This document shows, piece after piece, positions 53,220 to 64,000 of a DNA stretch of 64,000 nucleotides. Position numbers and translations under genes: made by a program. Numbering within the stretch: position 1 is the first letter of the stretch; each line of letters begins with the position of its first letter. The stretch is from Leptospira kmetyi serovar Malaysia str. Bejo-Iso9. Its GTDB lineage: Bacteria > Spirochaetota > Leptospiria > Leptospirales > Leptospiraceae. The notes beneath the pieces are model-generated. The model did not search any database. It saw only the letters and a list, made by a program, of their open reading frames with translations, and was not told the DNA's origin. Location: positions 1,699,001 through 1,763,000 of the forward strand of contig NZ_AHMP02000003.1 in the NCBI RefSeq assembly GCF_000243735.2, read 5' to 3'.

Positions 53220-54590
53220 ATGTGCGCATCGACACAACGCGTCGTTTTTATTCGTATTCTTCAGTTTATTATGTTATTCTTTTTTACGTTCGATACTTTT
53301 TCCCAAGGGAGAGAAAGTCCCTTGGCTTTGTTCGGCGATCCTCTTTCCGTTCCGAAGGAGGAATCCAATTCTTCCGTTAAAGTGAGAATCGATCTGAAAA
53401 AAGCGGAAGAAACTTTTCTACGAAACAATCTTTCGCTTTTGGCAAAACGTCTCGAAGTGGAAGCCTCGAAAGCGGAAATCATCCAAACCCGTCTCTGGGA
53501 CAACCCGGTTGTTTCCGTGGATCAGAACGCATACAACCAAAACACGGGACAATATCTGGACACTACCAAAAACGGTCAGACCCAGATTCAAATCGAACAG
53601 CTCTTCGTATTAGCAGGGAAACGTGATAAACGAATTCGACTCGCGCAGTGGAACGCGAACACGGGAGAACAGGACTTCTACGATCTTTTACGAACTCTCA
53701 AATTGGAACTCAGGGTCACCTTTTATAAACTTTTTTATCTCAAGAAGTCCTTGGAATTTTTCGACGAGAACATCCGATCGATCCGGAAGACGATTCAAAG
53801 TTCGGAAGCGGTTTATAAAAATCGGGACATTCTTCTTTCCGAGGTGCTTCGTCTCAAATCCATTCTTTTCCGTTTGGAAACGGATCGTTCCGAAATCGTA
53901 AGCGGTATTATAGAAAAAGAGAATATTCTAAAATTGTTACTCAACGAACCCGAATACGCGGACGTAGTATTCGAAATCGAAACGATCGAACCCGAAGAAA
54001 AAAGAAATCCCATTCTTTCCAAAAGCGGCCAAGAACTTCTTTCGATCGCATTCGATAAAAGACCGGATCTAAAGGCGTTGGAATTCGGAATCAAAGCCGA
54101 ACAAACGAATCTCGCGTTGCAACGATCCCTTGCAATTCCCGATTTAAAACTGGGAGGAAGTTGGGACCGCGCGGGGAACTATATCAACAACTACTACGGG
54201 GTAACGGTTTCCATGGCGATTCCGACCTTCGACCGCAATCAAGGGAATATTAGAGAATCTGAATTGATTCTCGCGGCGAAAAAAACGAAATACGAGGAAA
54301 AAAGAATCAAGATCAGAGCGGAAGTTCTTTCGGCGGTGGGAAAAGCGAAAGAGAAGGAAAGACTTCTTTCGGAATATAAGGATTCCTTTACGAAGGATTA
54401 TCAGAATTTGGCGGGTTTAATGGTTGAAAATTATAGAAAGAAGTATTTAACGATTTTGGAATTTGCGGATTTTTTCGAGGCTTACAGCGACAGCTTTTTA
54501 AAAATGATCCGTCTTCAATCGGACCGGGTGGAAACAATGGAATCGGTAAACTACACGTTAGGAAGTACCGTGTTGGAGATCGGTAAATGA
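53220..54590 (+). CDS. CzcC/TolC-like outer-membrane efflux protein
   Basis: 456 residues. Signal peptide (FIRILQFIMLFFFTFDTFSQ), then the TolC fold: two repeated helical hairpins and YITLGVTVSMAIPTF-like barrel strands (here YGVTVSMAIPTFDRNQG). It forms the exit duct of the RND pump. The ATG at 53220 with GGAG seven bases upstream is chosen over a TTG at 53175. Overlaps the next gene (ATGA). Confidence 0.9.
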   Translation: MCASTQRVVFIRILQFIMLFFFTFDTFSQGRESPLALFGDPLSVPKEESNSSVKVRIDLKKAEETFLRNNLSLLAKRLEVEASKAEIIQTRLWDNPVVSVDQNAYNQNTGQYLDTTKNGQTQIQIEQLFVLAGKRDKRIRLAQWNANTGEQDFYDLLRTLKLELRVTFYKLFYLKKSLEFFDENIRSIRKTIQSSEAVYKNRDILLSEVLRLKSILFRLETDRSEIVSGIIEKENILKLLLNEPEYADVVFEIETIEPEEKRNPILSKSGQELLSIAFDKRPDLKALEFGIKAEQTNLALQRSLAIPDLKLGGSWDRAGNYINNYYGVTVSMAIPTFDRNQGNIRESELILAAKKTKYEEKRIKIRAEVLSAVGKAKEKERLLSEYKDSFTKDYQNLAGLMVENYRKKYLTILEFADFFEAYSDSFLKMIRLQSDRVETMESVNYTLGSTVLEIGK

Positions 54591-55621
54591 TTTTTAAGAA
54601 TGGATTCTCTTCGTTCGTTTCGTTTTATCAAAGAAGACCTAAAATCGTTTTGGCCGGTTCGATTCTCCTTCTTACGCTCGCGGTCTTTCTTCAAAACTGG
54701 AACGCTTCCAGAAAGGCGCAGGAACACTGGAAGTTGGAAAAGGCGAGAAGTCCTCGCGTCACCGAAAGCGGAGCGAGAATCGAATTTCCAAAAGATCATC
54801 CGGGACTTGCGCGACTCGTTTATCAAAAAATTGGAAAAGGAAACGCCGCATTCTCCGTGATCGCTTCCGCAAGAGTGATCGCAAGCATCAATACATCCGT
54901 GAACTCCGGAGAAAAATTGATCCTTTTCGATTCGGGAGAAACGACTCATCTTTATTCCGAATACAAACGCACGCGCGCAGTCGCTTCGAAAGCGTATAAG
55001 GACTTGGCGAGAATCAAGGACATGTATGTCAACCAAGCCGCGACGAGAAGGGACGTGACCGAAGCGGAATCGAACTTCACGGTTGCAAAGGCGGAATCCG
55101 CGGAAGCCGAATCCAAATTGAGAACGATCGGTTTTAATCCGAAGGAACTCGATTCCGTTTCCGGTTCTTCGTATTGGATCATCTGCGACGTTCCGGAATC
55201 CCAACTCAGCGAAGTGGAGAATGGAGAAGAAGTGAAGATTCAATTCTCGTCTTTTCCGGGAAAGATATTTCTTGGTAAAGCGGAGGCCGTGGGCGAAGTG
55301 ATCGATCCCGTCTTAAGAGCCGTCAAAGTGCGCGTAACGTTAAAAAACACGAAGGAAAGAATTCTTCCCGGCATGTTTGCGAGAGTGGACTTCGGAGATC
55401 CGCGCTCCTCGGTCCTTGCGATCCCGAACCACGCAATCGTTACCGTGGACGAAAAACATTACGTTTTTCTAAAGGAAGACGAATATTCATTCCGAAGAAG
55501 ACAGGTCGTGCTCGGTTCTTCCGGCGACGAAAGGACGATCGTCAAGGACGGTTTGTCCGAAGGCGACGAAATCGTGATCGACGGCGCCATTCTCCTCAAA
55601 GGAATCAGTTTCGGGTTTTAA
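54587..55621 (+). CDS. CzcB-like RND periplasmic adaptor
   Basis: 344 residues. N-terminal membrane anchor (IVLAGSILLLTLAVFL), then a membrane-fusion-protein fold: barrel-sandwich, a coiled hairpin (about 120-185) and a beta barrel (about 205-290). It bridges the inner-membrane transporter and the outer-membrane channel. Start overlaps the CzcC stop by four bases; three bases separate its stop from the CzcA start. No histidine-rich metal-binding extension is visible. Confidence 0.92.
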   Translation: MIFKNGFSSFVSFYQRRPKIVLAGSILLLTLAVFLQNWNASRKAQEHWKLEKARSPRVTESGARIEFPKDHPGLARLVYQKIGKGNAAFSVIASARVIASINTSVNSGEKLILFDSGETTHLYSEYKRTRAVASKAYKDLARIKDMYVNQAATRRDVTEAESNFTVAKAESAEAESKLRTIGFNPKELDSVSGSSYWIICDVPESQLSEVENGEEVKIQFSSFPGKIFLGKAEAVGEVIDPVLRAVKVRVTLKNTKERILPGMFARVDFGDPRSSVLAIPNHAIVTVDEKHYVFLKEDEYSFRRRQVVLGSSGDERTIVKDGLSEGDEIVIDGAILLKGISFGF

Positions 55622-55624
55622 ACG

Positions 55625-58600
55625 ATGATCGATAGAATTATAGAATTCTCCCTTACCAAAAGAATTCCGACCGTCTTACTCGCGTTAGGCGTTCTTGCGG
55701 TAGGAATCTGGTCTTGGACCACGTTGAAAAAGGAAGCGTATCCCGACGTGGGGGACACGCAGGTTACGGTCATCGCCTTACTTCCGGGCAAGGCAGCGCT
55801 CGAAGTCGAAAGACAGGTGACCCTTCCTTTGGAACGAGAACTCAACACGGTTCCTTACGTTTTAACGAGAAGATCGAAGACGATTTTCGGATTGAGCGTT
55901 TTACAGATGATCTTCGAAGACGGGGTCAGCGATTTTACGGCGAGACAACTCGTCTTGGAAAAAATCAGGGACGCTGATCTTCCGCCGGAAGCCGATCTTT
56001 CTCTGGCTCCTCTTACGGGTCCCGTGGGTGAAGTCTTTCGTTATACGATCGAGGCCGGGGAAGAATGGACCGGCATGGATTTAAGAACGCTTCAGGATTG
56101 GGTCGTCGTTCCCGCCTTACGCCAAGTAGGCGGTGTGGCCGACGTGATCAATTTCGGAGGTCTTGTCAAACAATATCATATCATCACTTCCCCGAATCGG
56201 ATCTATCGTTATAATCTTTCTTTGCAGGACGTCATCGAAGCCGTTTCTTCGAACAACAGAAATACGGGAGGTCATACTCTTACGAGAGGGGATCAGAGTT
56301 TCGCCGTACGCGGGTTAGGTGCGATTCAGAACGCGGAGGACATTCGAAACACGGTGGTCGCGTCTTCGGGCGGAACTCCGATTTATATCGGTAATCTCGC
56401 TTCCGTGGAAGAATATCCGAAACGGCCCGACGGAGTTTTCAGTTACGCGATCCGAGACGCGGACTCCTCCAAAATCAAACTGAGGGAATCCGGGGTTCAG
56501 GGTTTGATCGCGATGCGAAGGGGAGAAAATCCGTCCGAAGTAGTCGCGCGGGTCAAAACGAAGATCGAAGAGATCAACCGAAATTATCTACCCGAAGGAA
56601 TTCGCTTAACAACGACGTATGACCGAAGCGATCTCGTCAACTATACGGTAAGAACGATTTCCAGAACCCTTTTCGAAGGTGTGAGCATAGTAGTTCTCGT
56701 TCTGATCTTTTTTATAGGAAGCGTAAGATCCGCGTTAGTCGTCGCTTGTACGATTCCTCTTTCTCTTTTGTTCGCGTTTTCCATGATGAAGATCACCAAC
56801 ATACCGGCCAATCTTCTTTCCTTGGGTGCGATCGACTTCGGGATCATCGTAGACGGCGCGGTCGTGATCGTGGATAATATCTCGCGAAGATACAAGGAAG
56901 CGAAGGAAAAAAAGAATTCCGGCCTTTCGTTCCGCGAAATCGAAACCCTTACGATCGATTCCACGAAAGAGGTCGGAACGGAAATTTTCTTTTCCATCTC
57001 CATTATTATTCTTGCATATTTGCCGATCTTCACCTTTCAGAGAATCGAAGGAAAGCTATTCTCGCCTATGGCGTTCACTCTCGCGTATGCGATCTTGGGA
57101 AGTATGCTCATCGCATTGACTTTGATTCCGGTTTTGATGACTTATCTTTATCGAACGAAATTGGAAAGTAAGGGAAACGATTCTTTGGAACGGCAGAATC
57201 CGATCTTTCTTCGTATTCGGGATTTTTACTCGAGGTTTCTGACCGAACGGTTGGCGAACCCGAAACGGGTTGCGGCCTTCGCTTTGATTCTCGTTTTCGG
57301 AATCGGAGGTTTTTCGTATTTTAAATTGGGAACCGAGTTTCTTCCCGAACTGGACGAGGGTTCGATCAACATCCGTTGTTTTCTTCCGGTCGGCGTCTCT
57401 TTGAGAACTTCGGAAAAATACGTTCCGATTCTCAGAAGTTCCATTCTAAAACACGAACAAGTGGCTTCCGTTTTGACCCAACTCGGTAGAAACGACGAAG
57501 GAACCGATCCTTACGGTCCGAACCGTTTGGAAATTCTGATCGGTTTAAAAGATTATTCGACTTGGAAAGAAAATATTTCCAAAGCTGAACTTCTTCATAA
57601 GATCAAAAAGGATCTTCAGGAAACTCTTCCGGGCGTGAGTTTTCTTTTTTCACAACCGATTTTGGACAACGTCACCGAGTCGGTTACGGGAAGCGTTTCG
57701 GATCTCGCGATTCTCATCAACGGAGAGGACTTGAACTCTCTGAGAAACTTAGGGAAAGAAATTCTTTCCGTCGTTTCCGAAATTCCCGGCGCGACCGAAT
57801 CGGGAATCGAACAGGAAGGAGATCAGGCCCAACTTACGATCGAAGTCGATCGCAAACAAGCCGCTCGTTACGGAATCAACGCTTCCGAAATTTTGGATAC
57901 GATGGAAGCCGCGATCGGAGGCAAAGGTGTGGGAATTCTTTACGACGGTTCGAGACGGTTCGAAATCATCGTACGATATACGAACGACTATCGTTCTTCG
58001 ATCGACTCGGTGCACACGTTACTCGTCACCGGACCCGGAGGCGCGAGAATTCCTCTTGCGGAAATCGCGAAGATCGAATTCAAGGACGGTCCCACGATCA
58101 TCCAAAGACAGGACGGCAAAAGACAAATCTCCGTGAGGACCAACGTTCGAGGAAGAGACCAAGGAAGTTTTGTCGCGGAGGCAAAGGACAAGGTCGCGGA
58201 AAAGATCAAGATCCCCGAAGGAATCGACATCCATTGGGGAGGTCAGTTCGAAAATCTTCACAGAGCCGTTTTGCGTCTGCGTTTTGTGATCCCGTTAACC
58301 TTACTTGCAATTTTTATAATACTCTACACGATGTTCCGCAGTCCTCGTATGGTTTTATTGGCGATGTCCGGCATTCCGATTTCGATCAGCGGCGGGTTGT
58401 TGGCCCTGCTTTTAAGGGGAATGAACTTTTCCGTTTCGGCGGGTGTGGGCTTTATTTCCCTTTTCGGAATTTCCACGATGACCGGGGTTCTTTTTATATC
58501 AAGATTATTGCATATGATTGAAAAGCGGGGCAACAACAAGGACCTGAAAACTTCCGTGCTCGAAGCTGCCGTGATCCAACTCAGACCGAGAATCATGACC

Positions 58601-58777
58601 ATTCTTCTCGCGCTTTTGGGGTTGATACCCGCGACGATTGCAAGCGGAATCGGTTCGGACGTACAAAGACCTCTCGCGACCGTCATCGTGGGCGGGCTGA
58701 GTTTGGAACTTCTCGTTACTTTGATTTATATTCCTTCCCTGTTTTATCTTTCGGAACGAGGAAAAAGGATGGGGTAA
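55625..58777 (+). CDS. CzcA/CusA-type heavy-metal RND transporter
   Basis: 1050 residues, twelve membrane helices with two large periplasmic loops. The N-terminus MIDRIIEFSLTKR and the helix-4 segment IDFGIIVDGAVVIVDN with the proton-relay acid are typical of the heavy-metal-efflux (HME) RND group. It expels a divalent or monovalent cation (Co, Zn, Cd or Cu/Ag); which one cannot be judged without the loop alignment, because CusA-type methionine clusters are not obvious. With CzcB and CzcC it forms a complete pump. Confidence 0.94.
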   Translation: MIDRIIEFSLTKRIPTVLLALGVLAVGIWSWTTLKKEAYPDVGDTQVTVIALLPGKAALEVERQVTLPLERELNTVPYVLTRRSKTIFGLSVLQMIFEDGVSDFTARQLVLEKIRDADLPPEADLSLAPLTGPVGEVFRYTIEAGEEWTGMDLRTLQDWVVVPALRQVGGVADVINFGGLVKQYHIITSPNRIYRYNLSLQDVIEAVSSNNRNTGGHTLTRGDQSFAVRGLGAIQNAEDIRNTVVASSGGTPIYIGNLASVEEYPKRPDGVFSYAIRDADSSKIKLRESGVQGLIAMRRGENPSEVVARVKTKIEEINRNYLPEGIRLTTTYDRSDLVNYTVRTISRTLFEGVSIVVLVLIFFIGSVRSALVVACTIPLSLLFAFSMMKITNIPANLLSLGAIDFGIIVDGAVVIVDNISRRYKEAKEKKNSGLSFREIETLTIDSTKEVGTEIFFSISIIILAYLPIFTFQRIEGKLFSPMAFTLAYAILGSMLIALTLIPVLMTYLYRTKLESKGNDSLERQNPIFLRIRDFYSRFLTERLANPKRVAAFALILVFGIGGFSYFKLGTEFLPELDEGSINIRCFLPVGVSLRTSEKYVPILRSSILKHEQVASVLTQLGRNDEGTDPYGPNRLEILIGLKDYSTWKENISKAELLHKIKKDLQETLPGVSFLFSQPILDNVTESVTGSVSDLAILINGEDLNSLRNLGKEILSVVSEIPGATESGIEQEGDQAQLTIEVDRKQAARYGINASEILDTMEAAIGGKGVGILYDGSRRFEIIVRYTNDYRSSIDSVHTLLVTGPGGARIPLAEIAKIEFKDGPTIIQRQDGKRQISVRTNVRGRDQGSFVAEAKDKVAEKIKIPEGIDIHWGGQFENLHRAVLRLRFVIPLTLLAIFIILYTMFRSPRMVLLAMSGIPISISGGLLALLLRGMNFSVSAGVGFISLFGISTMTGVLFISRLLHMIEKRGNNKDLKTSVLEAAVIQLRPRIMTILLALLGLIPATIASGIGSDVQRPLATVIVGGLSLELLVTLIYIPSLFYLSERGKRMG

Positions 58778-58779
58778 AA

Positions 58780-58815
58780 AATTCTATCCAGGAAAGAATT
58801 CTTACTTTTTAATTC
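58780..58815 (+). terminator. Weak terminator after the RND operon
   Basis: AATTCT (58780-58785) pairs with AGAATT (58795-58800), followed by CTTACTTTTTAATT. The stem is only six A/T-rich pairs, so readthrough into the structured leader is possible. Confidence 0.35.
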
Positions 58816-58848
58816 GCGGTCTCGTGGTATATAGGTCTAAGTTTCAAT

Positions 58849-59011
58849 AGCCATTTGGCTGCGGTATCTGACCCGACTTCGTTGGAGATAGGCAAGGTTT
58901 TGAAAGCAGGTCTTTCAATCTTTGAGGGAACCTTGAAATCCAATTTCGTTGGAGCCAACGGCGACGCTCCGCTGCCTTTTGGCTAAACGCTTTCCTTAGG
59001 TCGGCGTTTAG
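58849..59011 (+). promoter_or_regulatory. Structured leader RNA upstream of the GST gene
   Basis: Several stems fit together. P1 CCA...GGC.GCGG (58851-58864) pairs with CCGC.GCC...GG (58969-58982). P2 is TATCT/AGATA (58865-58869/58886-58890) topped by CCGAC/GTTGG. P3 is CAAGGTT/AACCTTG (58893-58899/58929-58935) topped by TTGAAAG/CTTTCAA. P4 is CGTTG/CAACG (58947-58951/58956-58960), whose GAGC loop can pair with GCTC at 58966-58969. P5, CTAAACGC/GCGTTTAG (58983-58990/59004-59011), ends on the first G of the Shine-Dalgarno GGAG. A multi-helix junction like this suggests a riboswitch-like or trans-acting RNA; no known class was recognised. Confidence 0.55.
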
Positions 59012-59022
59012 GAGAAAAAAAA

Positions 59023-59697
<675 letters not shown>

Positions 59698-59712
59698 AAT
59701 TTTCTAATATTC

Positions 59713-61845
<2,133 letters not shown>

Positions 61846-61961
61846 CAATCGCTCGTGAACGACGGACAGTATAGACGTTAAGCGGTCGCACCGTCGATCT
61901 CTTTTCTCGTTATAAGACTCTCAAAAACGGAATCTTACGTAAATATTCTTCGGAATTCGTT

Positions 61962-62696
61962 TTAAAACAGCGTTCTATCGGATTTATCGGGAAGATGCGG
62001 CGCGCCGTTGATCGAAACGGGAAGATATTTACCTCTAACCCACCGAAAGGTACTTAAGGAAGTGTTCCAGATCCAAGGCATCCAGGAAAAGTTGTCCTCG
62101 TCCTGACGTAATAAACGATGGAGTACGAGAGAAATCGGAGTTCCCGAAGTAAAGATAAAAGTTCTTTCCTGATCCGCAGGAGAGAACCATACATTAGAAG
62201 AATGGAATACTCTTGTTTCGAAGTTTTTATACGTTTCGATTCCTTCGGGAGTTTCGGTTCCTTCTCTCCAAAATCGGAGAATCTCTTCCGTAAGTTTAAA
62301 GAACACCGCGGCGGAACGGATCCCGCCTTTGAGTCTCACTTTTGAAAATTGGGAAAGAGTTTTTGCGAACTCCGGTTTTCTCGAAGCGAGAAGTTTGGAA
62401 TAGGAGCTCCAAAGTTCGGGAGAGAATTCGTTCCAACCCGCGTCTCGATTTATAAAAGAATCGGATTGAAACTGATCGCGTGGTCCGATCACGGAAATCG
62501 CGCCTTCCAGAAAAGAATCGGCGGTTTCCAAATGTCTGCGAAGAGTTCCCGTAACGATTCGATCGGGAACGTCTCCGTTACGCGCCATGAATTTTCCGAG
62601 TTCGTAAGCCTGTTTCTTTCCGTGCGGAGTAAGAAGGTCGTAGTTTTCGCCTTGAGAATTTGCCTGACCGTGACGGATCAGATGAATGACCGACAT
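61962..62696 (-). CDS. Histidine-phosphatase-superfamily protein
   Basis: 244 residues. N-terminal LIRHGQANSQG supplies the phospho-accepting His; further TLRRHLETADSF and late FTSGTPISLVLHRLL supply the remaining pocket. It is a phosphoglycerate-mutase-like phosphatase; the substrate is unknown. Six bases downstream of the DUF6285 gene, it is the last gene of the visible cluster. Confidence 0.87.
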   Translation of the reverse strand: MSVIHLIRHGQANSQGENYDLLTPHGKKQAYELGKFMARNGDVPDRIVTGTLRRHLETADSFLEGAISVIGPRDQFQSDSFINRDAGWNEFSPELWSSYSKLLASRKPEFAKTLSQFSKVRLKGGIRSAAVFFKLTEEILRFWREGTETPEGIETYKNFETRVFHSSNVWFSPADQERTFIFTSGTPISLVLHRLLRQDEDNFSWMPWIWNTSLSTFRWVRGKYLPVSINGAPHLPDKSDRTLF

Positions 62697-62702
62697 GAGC
62701 GA

Positions 62703-63087
<385 letters not shown>

Positions 63088-63098
<11 letters not shown>

Positions 63099-64000
63099 TT
63101 TCTATGATCCTCATCGCTTCGTATTCCATTTCGCACGCTCTTCTTCCGATCGCTGCGAGTTCGATTCCCTTATCCTTTCCCGAAAGATGTCTTTCCGCCT
63201 GACCGATACATCCGATCGCCCAACGGAGATTTCCCATCACTTCCCAATACGTGACCATCGCGGGATCCAGAGTTACGCCGGAAGCCTTTTCATAAGCTTC
63301 GTAAAATTCCGTACGATCCGCAAAGCCGCCCGCTTCTTTGTTGAGTTTTCCGAATCTCCAGTCGCGCATACAAAGCCAGGTAAGATCTTCGTGACGATCT
63401 CCCCAATGCGCAAACTCCCAGTCCACGATTCCCTGAAGACCGTCCGGGGTTACCATAAAGTTTCCGGTTCTAAAATCTCCGTGTATTAATACGACATCGT
63501 CCGAAGGTTTCGCTTTTTTCTCGAGCCAGTTGAGAATCATCTCCATAGCGGGATAAGCTTCCGTCATTCTGTCCAACTCCAATCGAAGAGAACGGATCGA
63601 TCCGGTCGCGACGATCTTGTCGTTCGGGTCCTGACCCATCCAAAGAGTTTTGCGGAGTTTTTCATCCTTACAATCCGAAGGTTTTACGGAATGAAGTTTG
63701 GCGAGATTTTCCGCAAGATCCGTCGTAAGCGACTTACGCATTTTGTTAAGCGAAGGATCCTTAACGACGTATCTCCCCGTAGCCTTTCCGGAAATTTTCT
63801 GCATAAAATAGAACGGACTTCCGGTAACGCCTCGATCCGTCTCCAACCAAAAAGGACGGGGAGTGTTTACGCCCGCCTTATACGCAAGATCGCAAACGCC
63901 GAACTCGTCTTCCCTGCTTAAGGAAGCGAGTAAGGCCGCGCCCTTGTCCGTTCGAAACACGGTGTCATACGAACCCTTTTCGGGTCCGTCCAATACCTGG
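63088..64000 (-). CDS. APH-family kinase, ACAD10/11-like (5' end cut by window)
   Basis: At least 303 residues; the frame continues to the edge (64000) without a start, so the true N-terminus and the G-rich loop lie outside. Visible blocks: DVVLIHGDFRTGNFMVTPDGLQGIVDWEFAHWGD contains the catalytic HGD.R.GN and the metal-binding DWE. Proteins of this group, homologous to ACAD10/11, phosphorylate 4-hydroxyacyl-CoA during lipid breakdown, which agrees with the DUF6285 neighbour. An apparent TTG at 63993 is only an in-frame codon. Confidence 0.88.

Noticed and set aside
58849..59011. Known RNA classes (tmRNA, RNase P, 6S, SRP, cobalamin riboswitch)
   Set aside because: The diagnostic conserved segments of each were looked for and not seen.

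Overview
The window looks like chromosomal DNA of a Leptospira species, probably from the pathogen-related clade with GC in the mid-40s (an estimate by eye). The pointers are many spirochaete-style lipoproteins with relaxed lipoboxes, frequent TTG/GTG starts, an rsmH-ftsL-murE cell-wall block, futalosine-pathway mqnA, GAF/PP2C/TPR and PAS-rich signalling proteins, and clusters of short hairpin repeats between genes. I saw no tRNA, rRNA, IS element, prophage or CRISPR array. 56 protein genes are called; the last (APH-like kinase) runs off the right edge.

Layout. 1-2.9 kb (minus): rsmH, an FtsL-like protein and murE. 3.0-6.5 kb: HIT hydrolase, a STAS-cheR pair, then a DUF2007 protein coupled to mqnA and a YbgC-like thioesterase. 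6.5-10.6 kb (minus): a GAF-PP2C-TPR phosphatase and the ammonium channel AmtB behind a good sigma-54 promoter, then a lipoprotein. 10.8-21 kb: hydrolase, FGGY kinase, AtsE-like protein, a roughly 1 kb repeat-bearing gap, two tandem DUF1566 lipoproteins, a thioesterase, a membrane AraC regulator and an outer-membrane protein. 21.3-25.6 kb (minus): ribH-nusB-TPR-HEAT, tightly coupled, the HEAT gene probably starting at CTG. 25.6-32.6 kb: a TPR lipoprotein, an unlisted 53-residue protein, a coiled-coil membrane protein coupled to a tandem zinc-amidase lipoprotein, then an Amt channel fused to a chemoreceptor signalling domain. 32.6-39.1 kb (minus): a chemoreceptor, Dps, a DegT aminotransferase and Lon. 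39.4-49.1 kb: a pectin-acetylesterase-like lipoprotein, small lipoproteins, a gene flanked by repeat arrays, beta-carbonic anhydrase, an alcohol dehydrogenase, a hotdog thioesterase and a TetR/SnoaL divergent pair with two visible operators. 49.2-64 kb: a hybrid histidine kinase, an SMR exporter, a CzcCBA-type metal efflux operon, a strongly folded leader ahead of a glutathione transferase, a membrane histidine kinase and an APH/DUF6285/histidine-phosphatase cluster.

Themes. Ammonium appears twice: a plain AmtB placed under sigma-54 with a PP2C phosphatase, and an Amt-chemoreceptor fusion that could sense ammonium directly. Signalling is dense (STAS, CheR, PP2C, two chemoreceptor-type proteins, two histidine kinases). 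The non-coding DNA is informative: about 14 copies of a 16-base dyad, in part spaced about 55 bases apart; a 34-base tandem repeat; a multi-stem leader RNA; paired TetR operators; and several intrinsic terminators that define operon ends.
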